Part shown: one piece after another, positions 1 to 7,846 of the stretch | How the letters are laid out: every line of letters begins with the position of its first letter | Numbering within the stretch: position 1 is the first letter of the stretch | Assembly (NCBI GenBank): GCA_014323765.1 | Contig: JACONM010000010.1 | Coordinates: 15,447-58,488, forward strand | Source: Cellvibrionales bacterium | GTDB taxonomy: Bacteria; Pseudomonadota; Gammaproteobacteria; Pseudomonadales; GM7GCV1 | Direction: 5' to 3' | DNA: 43,042 nt | Notes under the pieces: generated by a model | Told to the model about the DNA's origin: nothing | The model's database searches: none | What the model saw: only the letters and a program-made list of their open reading frames with translations | Position numbers and translations under genes: made by a program

Positions 1-168
1 GGGGGGCCCCCCCCCCCCCCGCACTGCATCGACGCTGTTTTGCAATGCTTCACGCGCCAAGCGTTCGGCTGCTTCCACACCGCTACCATTGAAGATTGAC
101 CTGAAGACTTCGCCGCCGGCACCACCGTTCACGGGTTCTTCTTCATAGTACCAGTTGCGTGTCTTCAT
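1..168 (-). CDS. GHKL-type ATPase, N-terminal fragment (runs off the window)
   Basis: An open frame starts at ATG 166-168 on the minus strand and continues to the window edge, about 55 codons. The visible protein begins MKTRNWYYEEEP and reaches a REALQNSVDA segment near residue 45. That segment resembles the N-box of GHKL (Bergerat-fold) ATPases, with the Mg-binding Glu/Asn and a following Asp. GHKL domains occur in MutL, Hsp90, histidine kinases and several stand-alone defence ATPases, and the rest of the protein is missing, so no specific role can be given. Directly after VDAVR the frame enters a run of 14 G and then six C at the window end. The G run would code poly-Gly. The neighbouring HEPN-like gene and broken nuclease suggest a defence setting, which is inference. 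Confidence 0.6.
   Translation of the reverse strand, partial: MKTRNWYYEEEPVNGGAGGEVFRSIFNGSGVEAAERLAREALQNSVDAVRGGGGPP
7..20. repeat. Poly-C(14)/poly-G tract at the window edge
   Basis: Fourteen consecutive C on the plus strand follow six G at positions 1-6. On the minus strand this is a G14 run inside the GHKL-like reading frame. Runs of this length slip during replication. The abrupt G6-C14 junction may itself be an assembly or sequencing artefact, since contigs often break in such tracts. Confidence 0.6.
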
Positions 169-533
169 CCCAAAAACTGCCTTAGGTTCCAAATTTTAGG
201 TAAGATTTTCTCTTCACCCGCTCAAGCAACCAAACATTGGTTGCTTATCTAGCGCGATTCTACCTTGTGAGGAATCGCGGAAAAGCCTGCGATTATACGC
301 ACAAACAGCACCAAGTAAAGTCCTGCCTAACGGAATACCTGCATACCTAAGCAAAGATGGTGGGGGCGGGTGGGCGAGAACCTGCGCAACCGAACAGCTA
401 GGCTAGTTGCGGGGTGGGGCGGCTGATATCGAACCAATACGGTTCAAGTCCCGATATCGTGCCGATCGGTCGCCCGATAAAAGCTATGACTGCCAAATCA
501 TACAGGGATAATACCGTCTTCGGGCATTAGTCT
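169..533. other. Noncoding stretch with three inverted repeats
   Basis: No convincing gene is seen. Three dyads are present. Arms 224-233 and 237-246 form a perfect 10-bp stem with a 3-nt loop, 56-78 bases upstream of the GHKL start, so they could be an operator or leader hairpin for that gene. Arms 253-260 and 272-279 form an 8-bp stem (CGCGATTC/GAATCGCG). Around 425-458 an outer pair GATATCG/CGATATC encloses an inner GAACC/GGTTC. None is followed by a clear T-run. The HEPN-like gene ends at 534, so the right-hand dyad could also act at its 3' end. Confidence 0.4.
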
Positions 534-1202
534 CTATCCTACCACCGGATAAAGTGGCTGGCCCCAGTTTTCTTGGGGGTTGTCCATCATTAGGTCGATG
601 AAGATGGGGGTTAGGAAGGCTAGTATGGCGGTGCCGTCGCGGACTTGAGCGCGGTTGACTTGGCTGTTCCAGGTGGCGCCGCCGTGGAGGAGTTGGTTGC
701 GTAGTACGTAGAGGCGGTCGAAGATGGTGGCGAGTACGCGCACGCTGTCGTTTCTTTGGAAGGCTTTATTAAATTGCCGTGCGGCTCCTTGAAACCATTT
801 TTTCCATTCTGCGTGGCCGGCGATGCCGTTGTGATGTTGCCAGAATGGGCTGTAGATGTAATGGTTTTTCATCAGTACTCGAATCGGGCCGGAAAAACGC
901 TGCCAGATTGCCTCGTAAATGCGGCGTTCGGCATCGTGTGCTACTAGCTTGGTGAAATAATCGAAAAATAGGGTGCGCTCTCTGGTTGTGGATGCGGGCG
1001 GTTGGAGCATGTTTTGATCGGCGTAGGCGGCGTTGAAGGCGATCCACAGGAAGATGAAACGGGCATCGTCGTCGTTGCAATCGTCGGCGCGACCGATCCA
1101 GCTGATGGATCTATGTACGCGCAGTCCTAGGTTTTCGTCAAAGCCGGCGCGGATTTTGCGCTGCTTTTCTTTTAATTGGGCGAAGGTTGGGCTGTCTGAC
1201 AT
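534..1202 (-). CDS. HEPN-like domain protein
   Basis: A 222-aa soluble, mostly helical protein. Two features suggest the HEPN fold. One is an aromatic FIFLWIAFNAAYA helix at about residues 49-61. The other is RNQLLHGG at 168-175, an R-x4-H arrangement like the catalytic motif of HEPN ribonucleases. HEPN proteins act as RNases in toxin-antitoxin, abortive infection and CRISPR-linked systems, but many are uncharacterised, so a toxin role here is inference. The start is supported by AAGAGGA about 7 bases upstream of the ATG. The gene runs in the same direction as the GHKL-like gene, 365 bases away. No antitoxin partner such as an MNT nucleotidyltransferase is adjacent. Confidence 0.6.
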   Translation of the reverse strand: MSDSPTFAQLKEKQRKIRAGFDENLGLRVHRSISWIGRADDCNDDDARFIFLWIAFNAAYADQNMLQPPASTTRERTLFFDYFTKLVAHDAERRIYEAIWQRFSGPIRVLMKNHYIYSPFWQHHNGIAGHAEWKKWFQGAARQFNKAFQRNDSVRVLATIFDRLYVLRNQLLHGGATWNSQVNRAQVRDGTAILAFLTPIFIDLMMDNPQENWGQPLYPVVG

Positions 1203-1449
1203 GGTTTTTTCCTCTTAAAAATTGCTGGGGGTGGCCTAGCTTGTGGGAGGGGTGCCCTGCCCTGCCGATCAAACACTAGGCTGGGGACAGTCGCGGGCAA
1301 CGCAACGGCGCGGGGCATCGCGCTGGCCACCGCCCGATCTGGCACACTAGCATGCCATCGGTAGGCGTTGGAAACAATAGTGCTTGCAACCGGCTGCAAC
1401 ATTCTGTACAAGCCCTTCTTGGGCTGTTGCAACCGTAGAGAGGCTTACT

Positions 1450-1912
1450 ATGCACCAAATTTTTGCTGATCTCGTCAAAGAGCTCGACCCCCTATTTCAA
1501 CATCTCGTCGACCAAGAACCTCATTCAACGCAAAGCATTGGTCCCGTATCGGGGGTCTATCTATTCAGCGAAGAAGGAAAGCATTTATACGTTGGGAGAT
1601 CGCGTAAAATTGGGCAGCGATACGGGCAGCATACACGCCCAAGTGCGCCACACAACCAAGCGAGTTTTTGCCTTTCTGATTGCAAAAAAAGCATTGGGGA
1701 TTAAAGATGCTAGTTACAAGCCCGGTAAAAAAAGCCGTGATGGCTTGATATCCGATTCAAGTTTTTTGTCCGCTTTCACAGCCGCAAAAAACCGAATAAA
1801 AGCGATGGAATTTCGCTTTATTGAGGAGACCAATGATGTGCGTCAAGCCCTGTTGGAGATATATTGTACCGTGGTTCTAAAAACACCCTATAACCACTTT
1901 CGTACCCATTAG
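1450..1912 (+). pseudogene. GIY-YIG nuclease family protein, frameshifted
   Basis: The first frame starts at ATG 1450 after a good GAGAGG site and encodes a GIY-YIG core: GVYLFSE, then HLYVGRS, with conserved Arg and His in QRYGQHTRPS. After PHNQASF it runs into a short nonsense tail ending in TAA near 1704. The C-terminal half continues one frame over, from AFLIAKKALG to the TAG at 1910-1912, and matches the usual C-terminus of this family. Removing one T from the T5 run at 1665-1669 joins the halves seamlessly. The family consists of small GIY-YIG proteins of about 150 aa with no clear known role. Either the gene is inactivated or the extra T is a sequencing error. The hairpin AGCCC/GGGCT at 1411-1425 lies just upstream of the ribosome-binding site. 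Confidence 0.75.
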
Positions 1913-2487
1913 GATCTCTGATCGCGATCCGGTGTATCGGATCGGCTGTTGTGTGTGTCTCTATTGCGTATTTCTTTCGTAAAGCCTGCTATTAGGTCCC
2001 ATGTGAATAGGGCGGATAAAGACAATAGCCAGAGGATAAAGATTAGAAGTTTGGCTAGAAAAATTATCGCGAGTGCTGTGGCGGCGATTAATAGGTAGAC
2101 GATCTGGATGTATGCTGCATTTTTGCCGCGTAGTTGTACCCCGGCAAACTTGACGGATGAATATTGTGGTTTTAGGAAATTGAAAGTGCCGGCTTTGTTT
2201 TTTACGGATGCGCTGAGACCGGTTTTGGATAGGTTGACATTGAGTGGGCCATTTTGCCAGCGACCGATTAGTTGGGTTCGGCCATTTTGTAGCGCGATTC
2301 GCATGCCATTCGACACCCGGGTCGATGCGCGCAGGCCCTTTGCGGTGTTGGCTGTCAGGTTAACTGGGCCGATTTTCTTTTCGGTGCGCAGTGCCACGCC
2401 GCCGGTGCGGGAGGCGCGGAGGTGTTTGCCGCGGTGTTCGATGCGGACTTGTTTGCCGTCTTTGTCTTTCTTGCCGATGCCGAACAT
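1909..2487 (-). CDS. Membrane-anchored protein of unknown function (DUF4236-like repeats)
   Basis: A 192-aa protein. Residues 1-120 are basic and glycine-rich, with repeated beta-like stretches such as NVNLSKTGLSASV, reminiscent of DUF4236 domains. Residues about 127-170 are strongly hydrophobic and probably form one long or two short membrane segments. The C-terminal tail is polar. The lack of a signal peptide with this C-terminal anchor suggests a cytoplasmic N-domain tethered to the inner membrane. Its 3' end overlaps the end of the converging GIY-YIG pseudogene by four bases. I do not recognise a specific function, and the DUF4236 link is only a resemblance in motif style. Confidence 0.55.
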   Translation of the reverse strand: MFGIGKKDKDGKQVRIEHRGKHLRASRTGGVALRTEKKIGPVNLTANTAKGLRASTRVSNGMRIALQNGRTQLIGRWQNGPLNVNLSKTGLSASVKNKAGTFNFLKPQYSSVKFAGVQLRGKNAAYIQIVYLLIAATALAIIFLAKLLIFILWLLSLSALFTWDLIAGFTKEIRNRDTHNSRSDTPDRDQRS

Positions 2488-2587
2488 GGTTTATCTTCCT
2501 TGGTCTATTTTTGGTTGCGCTAAAAACGTATTATTTGGAGCGGTTTGAATAAAAGCTTTTTATTGTTTCTGCTGTCGGGGGGCTTTT

Positions 2588-3493
2588 TTATAGCCCGTCC
2601 CACACTACGCCAATCCATTGTTCGGCACTAAACATTACTCCGCCCCAGTCTTTTTCAATATCGGCTAGGGGGGCGGCGGCTTGGGTTTGTTTTAGGGTTT
2701 TGCCGGCTTTTTTTAGGGCGGTTAAACGCTCGTGCGCTAGTTTTAGGGTGCGCTTGGTTTTTAATACCGTTGCGCGGTCTGCGAGTGGGCCGTGGCCGGG
2801 GATGATGCGGGTGTGTTTATCGGCCAGATCGGCGATTATGGTGAGTGCTTCGATTGCGCCGCTTAGGGTGCCGCCGTGTGCGGTGTCTATGAAAGGGAAG
2901 AAGCCGTTAAACATGGCGTCCCCGGTGTGAATTACATTGGCGCGGACGAAATGCACGATGCTGTCGGTGTCGGTGTGGGCGGCGGGGGCGTGGATGAAGC
3001 GTAGCGTCTCGCCATTTAAGTGTAGGGTGGACCCCTGCCGATAGGTGATGCGCGGTAGGGCGGCGGCGGCGGCGGGGGCGACTTCCATCCCGAAGGCGGG
3101 CAGGGTGTAGCCGGCGGCTAGACGCTCACGCACTCGGTCGTGCGCCATAATCAGGGTGCCGCGCTCGCCAAAAAACGCATTGCCGCCGGCGTGGTCGGCG
3201 TGATAGTGGGTGTTGAGCAGATATTTGGGTAGTGCGCCGCCTACTGATTTTAATGCGGCCAGCAGGGCCGGGCCATCGGCGGCGAATTTGTCATCGACGA
3301 TGAAGGTGCCTTCTGCGCCTAGCAAGGCGGCGACATTGCCGCTGTTGGGGCTGGTGAGCATGTAGAGGTTGTCGGCGACTTGGCTGACTGTTATGGCGGG
3401 CGGTTTATCGGCTTCGTGCGCTGCGGCCAGTGTGGCGAGGGTTAGCCCGACGGCGAGCGTCAGGGGGTGGAGGATTTTTTGGATGGGGTGCAT
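2588..3493 (-). CDS. Exported metallo-beta-lactamase-fold hydrolase
   Basis: A 301-aa protein with an N-terminal signal peptide (basic start, hydrophobic residues 10-25, AAA before the likely cleavage point near 25). The metal motif HYHADH sits at residues 96-101. It is followed by His173, an HTGD at 189-192 and a GHGPL His near 234, giving a complete two-metal site. Relatives are periplasmic MBL-fold proteins annotated as SoxH-like, quinoprotein-relay-associated or class B-like enzymes, and the substrate cannot be told from sequence. It stands alone between accessory genes and the Lrp-like regulator. A GGGCT/AGCCC dyad overlaps its stop codon and an A/T-rich dyad lies near 2549-2566, either of which could assist transcription termination. 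Confidence 0.8.
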   Translation of the reverse strand: MHPIQKILHPLTLAVGLTLATLAAAHEADKPPAITVSQVADNLYMLTSPNSGNVAALLGAEGTFIVDDKFAADGPALLAALKSVGGALPKYLLNTHYHADHAGGNAFFGERGTLIMAHDRVRERLAAGYTLPAFGMEVAPAAAAALPRITYRQGSTLHLNGETLRFIHAPAAHTDTDSIVHFVRANVIHTGDAMFNGFFPFIDTAHGGTLSGAIEALTIIADLADKHTRIIPGHGPLADRATVLKTKRTLKLAHERLTALKKAGKTLKQTQAAAPLADIEKDWGGVMFSAEQWIGVVWDGL

Positions 3494-3556
3494 GGTGGGG
3501 AGTATATACCTTTGCGCCTTTGCGCAACATTAGTTGGCACTTCCTAGTTGGGGATA

Positions 3557-3585
3557 GGCCGGCTGGCAGAAAATTGCCAGCGGCC
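3557..3585. repeat. Hairpin between the MBL and Lrp genes
   Basis: Arms GCTGGCA (3562-3568) and TGCCAGC (3575-3581) flank a 6-nt loop. The stem is extended by GGCC on both sides (3557-3560 and 3582-3585) with one bulged G. It lies downstream of the minus-strand Lrp-like gene and upstream of the MBL gene. There is no T-run on either strand, so it may be a weak terminator for the regulator or an mRNA-stabilising hairpin. Confidence 0.45.
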
Positions 3586-3677
3586 TTGCCGACTCAAGCA
3601 GCGGTGATATTGCGCCGTCAACTTAAGCCGGACCATTCTAACGGCTATGTCCGAGTGCCGGGGTGTATCGCTTCCCC

Positions 3678-4157
3678 TCATCCGTCATCCGCGCCGGGCA
3701 GTGGCAGGGCGGTCTTGTCGACCAGCTGGCGCAATACAAAACTGGTGTGGACGCCGGTGACACCAGCCAGCCGGGTCAGCTGGCCGAGCAAAAATTCCTC
3801 ATAGTGACGCATATCGCGCACCACCGCCTTGAGCAAAAAATCCGCTTCCTGCCCAGTTACGATGGCGCATTCGAGCACCTCCGGCAGCTGGCGCACCGCC
3901 TGCTCGAAGCTGGCGAAACGGTCCGGCGTATGGCGGTCCATAGCAATGCCGATGTAGGCGGTCAAGCGCAGCCCCAGCTTTTCGGCATCGAGCAGGCTGA
4001 CATGCCGGCGAATCAGGCCGCTGGCTTCCAGCCGCTTCACACGCCGCAGGCAGGGCGTCGGCGACAGCCCGACCCGCTCAGCCAGTTCCAAGTTGGTGAT
4101 ACGAGCGTTGTCTTGCAACAGCCGCAAAATGTGGCGGTCGGCGCGGTCTAGTTCCAT
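3678..4157 (-). CDS. Lrp/AsnC family transcriptional regulator
   Basis: A 159-aa protein of typical length. The N-terminal winged helix-turn-helix covers about residues 1-60 (LDRADRHILRLLQ, then LAERVGLSPTPCLRRVKRLE). The C-terminal RAM/AsnC ligand-binding domain covers about 65-150, with the usual G-x-x-D turn seen as TGQEADFLLK. These feast/famine regulators bind amino acids and wrap DNA as octamers. The start ATG has GGAG about 8 bases upstream. It is divergent from leuA across 181 bases, so control of leucine synthesis or of itself is a reasonable guess, but the ligand is not known. The GC-rich C-terminal tail is slightly longer than in Lrp. Confidence 0.88.
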   Translation of the reverse strand: MELDRADRHILRLLQDNARITNLELAERVGLSPTPCLRRVKRLEASGLIRRHVSLLDAEKLGLRLTAYIGIAMDRHTPDRFASFEQAVRQLPEVLECAIVTGQEADFLLKAVVRDMRHYEEFLLGQLTRLAGVTGVHTSFVLRQLVDKTALPLPGADDG

Positions 4158-4338
4158 AATGCAAACTCCAAGAACGTTTAAAAACTAGGAAAAATCGCTA
4201 AATAATCAGAATAAATTAGCCATTTATCGCTTATTTAAACCCAAATACACCGCACTTTGCAATCATTCTCTCCGGCAATTTTTCTATAGTGCATGCGCTG
4301 TCCACCCGCCAACCTGCCCAACAGAATGGTGCCGCCCA
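4158..4338. promoter_or_regulatory. Divergent lrp-like/leuA control region with A/T-rich dyads
   Basis: This is much more A/T-rich than the genes on either side. TAAATAA (4199-4205) and TTATTTA (4231-4237) form an inverted repeat with arms 32 bases apart, about three helical turns. A second pair, GCTAA/TTAGC (4197-4201 and 4216-4220), lies within it. A possible -10 for leuA is TATAGT at 4285-4290, without a well-spaced -35. Lrp-family proteins favour A/T-rich dyads, so autoregulation is plausible but not shown. Confidence 0.4.
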
Positions 4339-6003
4339 ATGTTTGACCACCGCAAATACACCCCCTTTCAGCCGCCGCACAAACCCGACCGCCGCTGGCC
4401 CGATCGCCGCATCGAAAAAGCTCCGATCTGGTGCAGCGTCGACCTGCGCGATGGCAATCAGGCGTTGATCGACCCCATGACACCGGCGCAAAAAATGCAG
4501 ATGTTCGAGCTATTAGTCGACCTCGGATTCAAGGAAATCGAGATCGGCTTTCCCGCCGCATCGCAAACCGATTTTGACTTCGCCCGCCAGCTGATTGAAC
4601 AAGACCGCATCCCCGCCGATGTCTGCGTACAGGTGCTCACTCAGGCACGCTCCGCCCTGATCGAACGCAGTTTTGCCGCGCTGGAAGGGGCGCACAGTGC
4701 CATCGTGCATCTGTACAACTCCACCTCGCCCACCCAGCGCGAAAAAGTTTTCGGGGCCTCGCGAGCGCAGATCAAGCAAATTGCGGTCGATGGGGCACAG
4801 CGAGTGGCCGAGTGCGCCGAGCGCAGGCCGCAAACCGCTTGGCGTTTGCAGTATTCGCCGGAAAGCTTCACCGCCACGGAATTGGAATTTTCTCTGGAGG
4901 TTTGCAACGCGGTCAGCGTAGTCTGGCAACCAAGCCCCGCAAACCCGGCCATTATCAACCTGCCAGCGACCGTAGAAGTGGCCACACCCAATGTCTACGC
5001 CGACCAAATCGAATGGATGAGCGACCATCTCGACCACCGCGATTGCCTGATCCTCAGCCTGCACACCCACAACGACCGCGGTTGCGGGGTGGCGGCGGCG
5101 GAGCTGGGCCTGCTGGCCGGGGCGGACCGCCTAGAAGGCACCTTGCTCGGCAACGGCGAGCGCACCGGCAACATGGACCTAGTCACCGCAGCGATGAACT
5201 TGTACAGCCAAGGCATCGACCCGCAGCTAAATCTGGCCGCTATGGACCGCATTATCAGCACGGTCGAATCCTGCACCCGCATCGCCACCCACCCGCGCCA
5301 CGCCTATGCCGGGGAGCTGGTCTTCACCGCCTTTTCCGGCAGCCACCAAGATGCCATCCGCAAATGCATGGCGGCGCAACGCGATGATGCCCCCTGGGAT
5401 GTGGCCTACCTACCCATCGACCCGCGCGATCTGGGGCGCACTTATCAGGAGGTAATTCGCATCAACAGCCAGTCTGGCAAGGGCGGCGTTGCCTGGGTAT
5501 TGGAGCAGGAATACCAGATTAAAATGCCGCGCTGGATGCAGATCGACTTCAGCGGCATCGTCCAACGCGAGGCCGAGCGCACCGATGCCGAAGTGCCGCC
5601 GGAGACCATCTGGGCATTATTTCAGGCCACCTATATGAGCCAAAACCCGGCCCTCGCCCTGCGCGATTACGAGCTAAAACGCCGCAACGGCCGCGACCAG
5701 ATTCGCGCCACGCTCACCCAAAACGGCACCGCCCACACCATCGCCGGCAGCGGACGCGGGGCCATGGATGCCTTTTGCAATGCCCTAGCCACCCACCGCG
5801 GGCACGGCATCTCGGTCATCGATTACAGCGAACACACCACCGGCCAAAGTGCCAAAGCCGAGGCCCTAGCCTACGTGCAGCTAGGCATAGACGGCCAACG
5901 CGCCTGCGGTGCCGCCCGCTCGGAAGACTTGGTCGGTGCCTCCCTACAAGCGGTGCTCAACGCCCTAGCCAACCAAGCGCAGGAGCAGGCCGCAGCAGCC
6001 TAA
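4339..6003 (+). CDS. leuA: 2-isopropylmalate synthase
   Basis: Catalyses the first committed step of leucine synthesis, condensing acetyl-CoA with 2-ketoisovalerate to give 2-isopropylmalate in the cytoplasm. The protein is 554 aa, the long (type 2) form that starts with a KYTPFQPP-like leader. The TIM-barrel catalytic motif LRDGNQ is at residues 36-41 and the metal-binding HTHNDRG at 242-248, followed by NGERTGN near 275. The C-terminal LeuA allosteric dimer domain, from about 420 on, normally binds leucine for feedback inhibition. The gene is monocistronic here and divergent from an Lrp/AsnC regulator. A direct-repeat region begins immediately after its stop codon. Confidence 0.93.
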   Translation: MFDHRKYTPFQPPHKPDRRWPDRRIEKAPIWCSVDLRDGNQALIDPMTPAQKMQMFELLVDLGFKEIEIGFPAASQTDFDFARQLIEQDRIPADVCVQVLTQARSALIERSFAALEGAHSAIVHLYNSTSPTQREKVFGASRAQIKQIAVDGAQRVAECAERRPQTAWRLQYSPESFTATELEFSLEVCNAVSVVWQPSPANPAIINLPATVEVATPNVYADQIEWMSDHLDHRDCLILSLHTHNDRGCGVAAAELGLLAGADRLEGTLLGNGERTGNMDLVTAAMNLYSQGIDPQLNLAAMDRIISTVESCTRIATHPRHAYAGELVFTAFSGSHQDAIRKCMAAQRDDAPWDVAYLPIDPRDLGRTYQEVIRINSQSGKGGVAWVLEQEYQIKMPRWMQIDFSGIVQREAERTDAEVPPETIWALFQATYMSQNPALALRDYELKRRNGRDQIRATLTQNGTAHTIAGSGRGAMDAFCNALATHRGHGISVIDYSEHTTGQSAKAEALAYVQLGIDGQRACGAARSEDLVGASLQAVLNALANQAQEQAAAA

Positions 6004-6007
6004 AACA

Positions 6008-6465
6008 GCGGCAAAAACCGTTACAATACCCATCAAACCCACGGATTCGGCCCCATCCGCTCACTATTTCGACGCTTTTAACCTATACATTACAAGCACT
6101 TACCCCAACCGTTCAAATAACATCAATAAATTGATACTACCCAAACATGGCAGAACCATCCAAAACAGACACCCTAGTCAGCCCGCACCGGGACAACCCA
6201 TGGCAGGCCAAACACTACCGAACGCGCAGGCCACGGCGACCCAAAAAAGCAGTGAAAAACCGGCACAATAAGCCCCAACCCCGCAGATTCACTCCCACCT
6301 CCCCACTATATCAACACGTTTAATCTATGCATTACAAGCACTTACCCCAAAAATCCCACTAAGCTCAATAATTTGATACTATCTCAACATGCTAGAAATA
6401 TCCCAAAAAGACATCCTAGACAGCCTGCACCGGGACAACCCGTGGTGGGCCCAAAACTACACCCC
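6008..6465 (+). repeat. Diverged 242-bp tandem duplication of a gene head and its upstream region
   Basis: Two copies, about 6008-6223 and 6250-6465, align with a constant 242-base offset. Shared blocks include AAAAACCG followed by ACAATA, the 16-mer CATTACAAGCACTTACCC, a TTGATACTA block about 15 bases before each ATG, and codons for HRDNPW. Copy 1 starts just after leuA. Copy 2 is the upstream region and first 25 or so codons of the intact AAA_14 ATPase gene. The copies are clearly diverged, so the duplication is not recent, and no transposase is present. Confidence 0.75.
6147..6323 (+). pseudogene. Remnant N-terminus of an AAA_14-type ATPase gene
   Basis: A 58-codon ORF whose first 24 residues (MAEPSKTDTLVSPHRDNPWQ and on) parallel the start of the intact ATPase at 6389 ([20 protein letters not shown]). 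After that it turns into Arg/Pro-rich sequence that simply reads through the second repeat copy until TAA at 6321. The P-loop and everything after it are absent. The simplest reading is that a paralogous ATPase gene once stood here and lost all but its head, probably through recombination with the neighbouring copy. It may still be translated as a short peptide, but no function is evident. Confidence 0.65.
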
Positions 6466-7846
6466 AAGATCCACAGAATACAGACTAAAAAGGGCCCAGT
6501 TCGCCCCCTTCGCCAAGCTGGTGCTCGACTGGAACGTGCGCCGCTCCGCCATCCTAATGGGGCCCCGCCGGGTCGGCAAAACCGTGATGCTACGCCAGCT
6601 GATTGACTGGGTGCTGTCCGCTGGCTTTCCGGGCACAAACATCCTTTTCGTGTCCGTCGATACCCCTCTCTACAGCGGCATGCCATTAGAGCGTCTCTTG
6701 TCTTTCTTTGCGGAACAAACAGGCCACGACCCCAAACAACGCCGCCTCGTCATCTTTGATGAAATACAGTACCTGAAGGATTGGGAAGTTCACTTAAAAG
6801 TCCTAACCGATCAGCGCCCGAACACACGCTTCATTGCTTCCGGTTCCGCGGCAGCGGCACTGAAACTAAAAAGCCAAGAGTCCGGCGCCGGCCGCTTTAC
6901 CGATTTCTTTTTACCTCCCCTGACATTTGCCGAGTTCCTAGCATTCCGCCAATGCGAAGACAAGTTAATCGAAGAAAATCGCAATGCCCAGAAAATAACA
7001 TACACCGCCAAAGATATAAATGCGCTAAATACCGAGTTTATCCACTACCTAAACTTCGGTGGATACCCAGAAGCCGTCCTTAACAAAAGCATTCAATCTG
7101 ATGTAAAACGATTTTTAGGGCGTGATATTATCGATAAAGTCCTACTGCGAGATCTACCGAGTCTGTACGGCATTCAGGATATCCAAGAACTAAATAGGCT
7201 ATTCACAAAAATCGCTTATCACAGTGGGCGGGAAGTCAGCCTCGATAAATTAGCGCAAAGCTCCGGTATCGTCAAAAACACGATTACCAAATACCTTGAC
7301 TATCTAGAAGCCGCATTCCTAATTGTCCGCGTCCGCCGAGTCGATGATACCGGCAAGACATTCAAACGCATGCGGAGCTTTAAGGTGTATCTAACAAACC
7401 CATCGATGCGCTCTGCCCTGTTCGCCCCGGTGCAGGATGGCGACGAACATATGGGGGCCATGGCTGAGACGGCCGTATTTAGCCAATGGTTCCATGCGGA
7501 TGTGCTAAGCAATATCCATTTCGCACAATGGAAGAAAGGCCGCTCAACCTTTGAGGTGGATCTGGTAAAAGTCGATTCCGCAGAATTGCGCCCCAGCTGG
7601 GCATGCGAGGTAAAATGGTCGGACCACTACGCGGGCAATCGCGCACGGGAATTGAAAGGACTCATCGAGATTGCCAAGAAAAATTCAGACATTGAAATGC
7701 CGGTCAGTGCAACGACAAAGACGATGGCTTGCGAGACAAGCATTGATGGTATCAACATTCAGCATTTTCCCTGCGCACTCTATTGCTACCAGATCGGTAA
7801 AGAAATCGCCGCATTTGACGGTTTAGGCGGGTTTCAATTTAGCTAA
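6389..7846 (+). CDS. AAA_14/DUF4143 family ATPase
   Basis: A 485-aa protein. The N-terminal AAA domain has Walker A GPRRVGKT at residues 58-65, Walker B LVIFDE at 120-125 and an ASGSAA sensor-like segment near 150. The C-terminal half (about 260-460) fits DUF4143, which carries a winged-helix segment and a PD-(D/E)xK-like part; an EVDLVK followed later by CEVKW fits that pattern. Proteins of this family are common in bacteria and archaea and mostly unstudied. They may be mobile or defence-related NTPases. The start matches the duplicated gene head upstream. The last 24 bases overlap the 3' end of the converging type III res gene, so the two could interfere with each other. Confidence 0.8.
   Translation: MLEISQKDILDSLHRDNPWWAQNYTPRSTEYRLKRAQFAPFAKLVLDWNVRRSAILMGPRRVGKTVMLRQLIDWVLSAGFPGTNILFVSVDTPLYSGMPLERLLSFFAEQTGHDPKQRRLVIFDEIQYLKDWEVHLKVLTDQRPNTRFIASGSAAAALKLKSQESGAGRFTDFFLPPLTFAEFLAFRQCEDKLIEENRNAQKITYTAKDINALNTEFIHYLNFGGYPEAVLNKSIQSDVKRFLGRDIIDKVLLRDLPSLYGIQDIQELNRLFTKIAYHSGREVSLDKLAQSSGIVKNTITKYLDYLEAAFLIVRVRRVDDTGKTFKRMRSFKVYLTNPSMRSALFAPVQDGDEHMGAMAETAVFSQWFHADVLSNIHFAQWKKGRSTFEVDLVKVDSAELRPSWACEVKWSDHYAGNRARELKGLIEIAKKNSDIEMPVSATTKTMACETSIDGINIQHFPCALYCYQIGKEIAAFDGLGGFQFS

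Noticed and set aside
436-458. tRNA-like T-arm (GGTTCAAGTCCC), possible attachment-site remnant
   Set aside because: The stem does not pair properly, no CCA or other arms are present, and no integrase is nearby.
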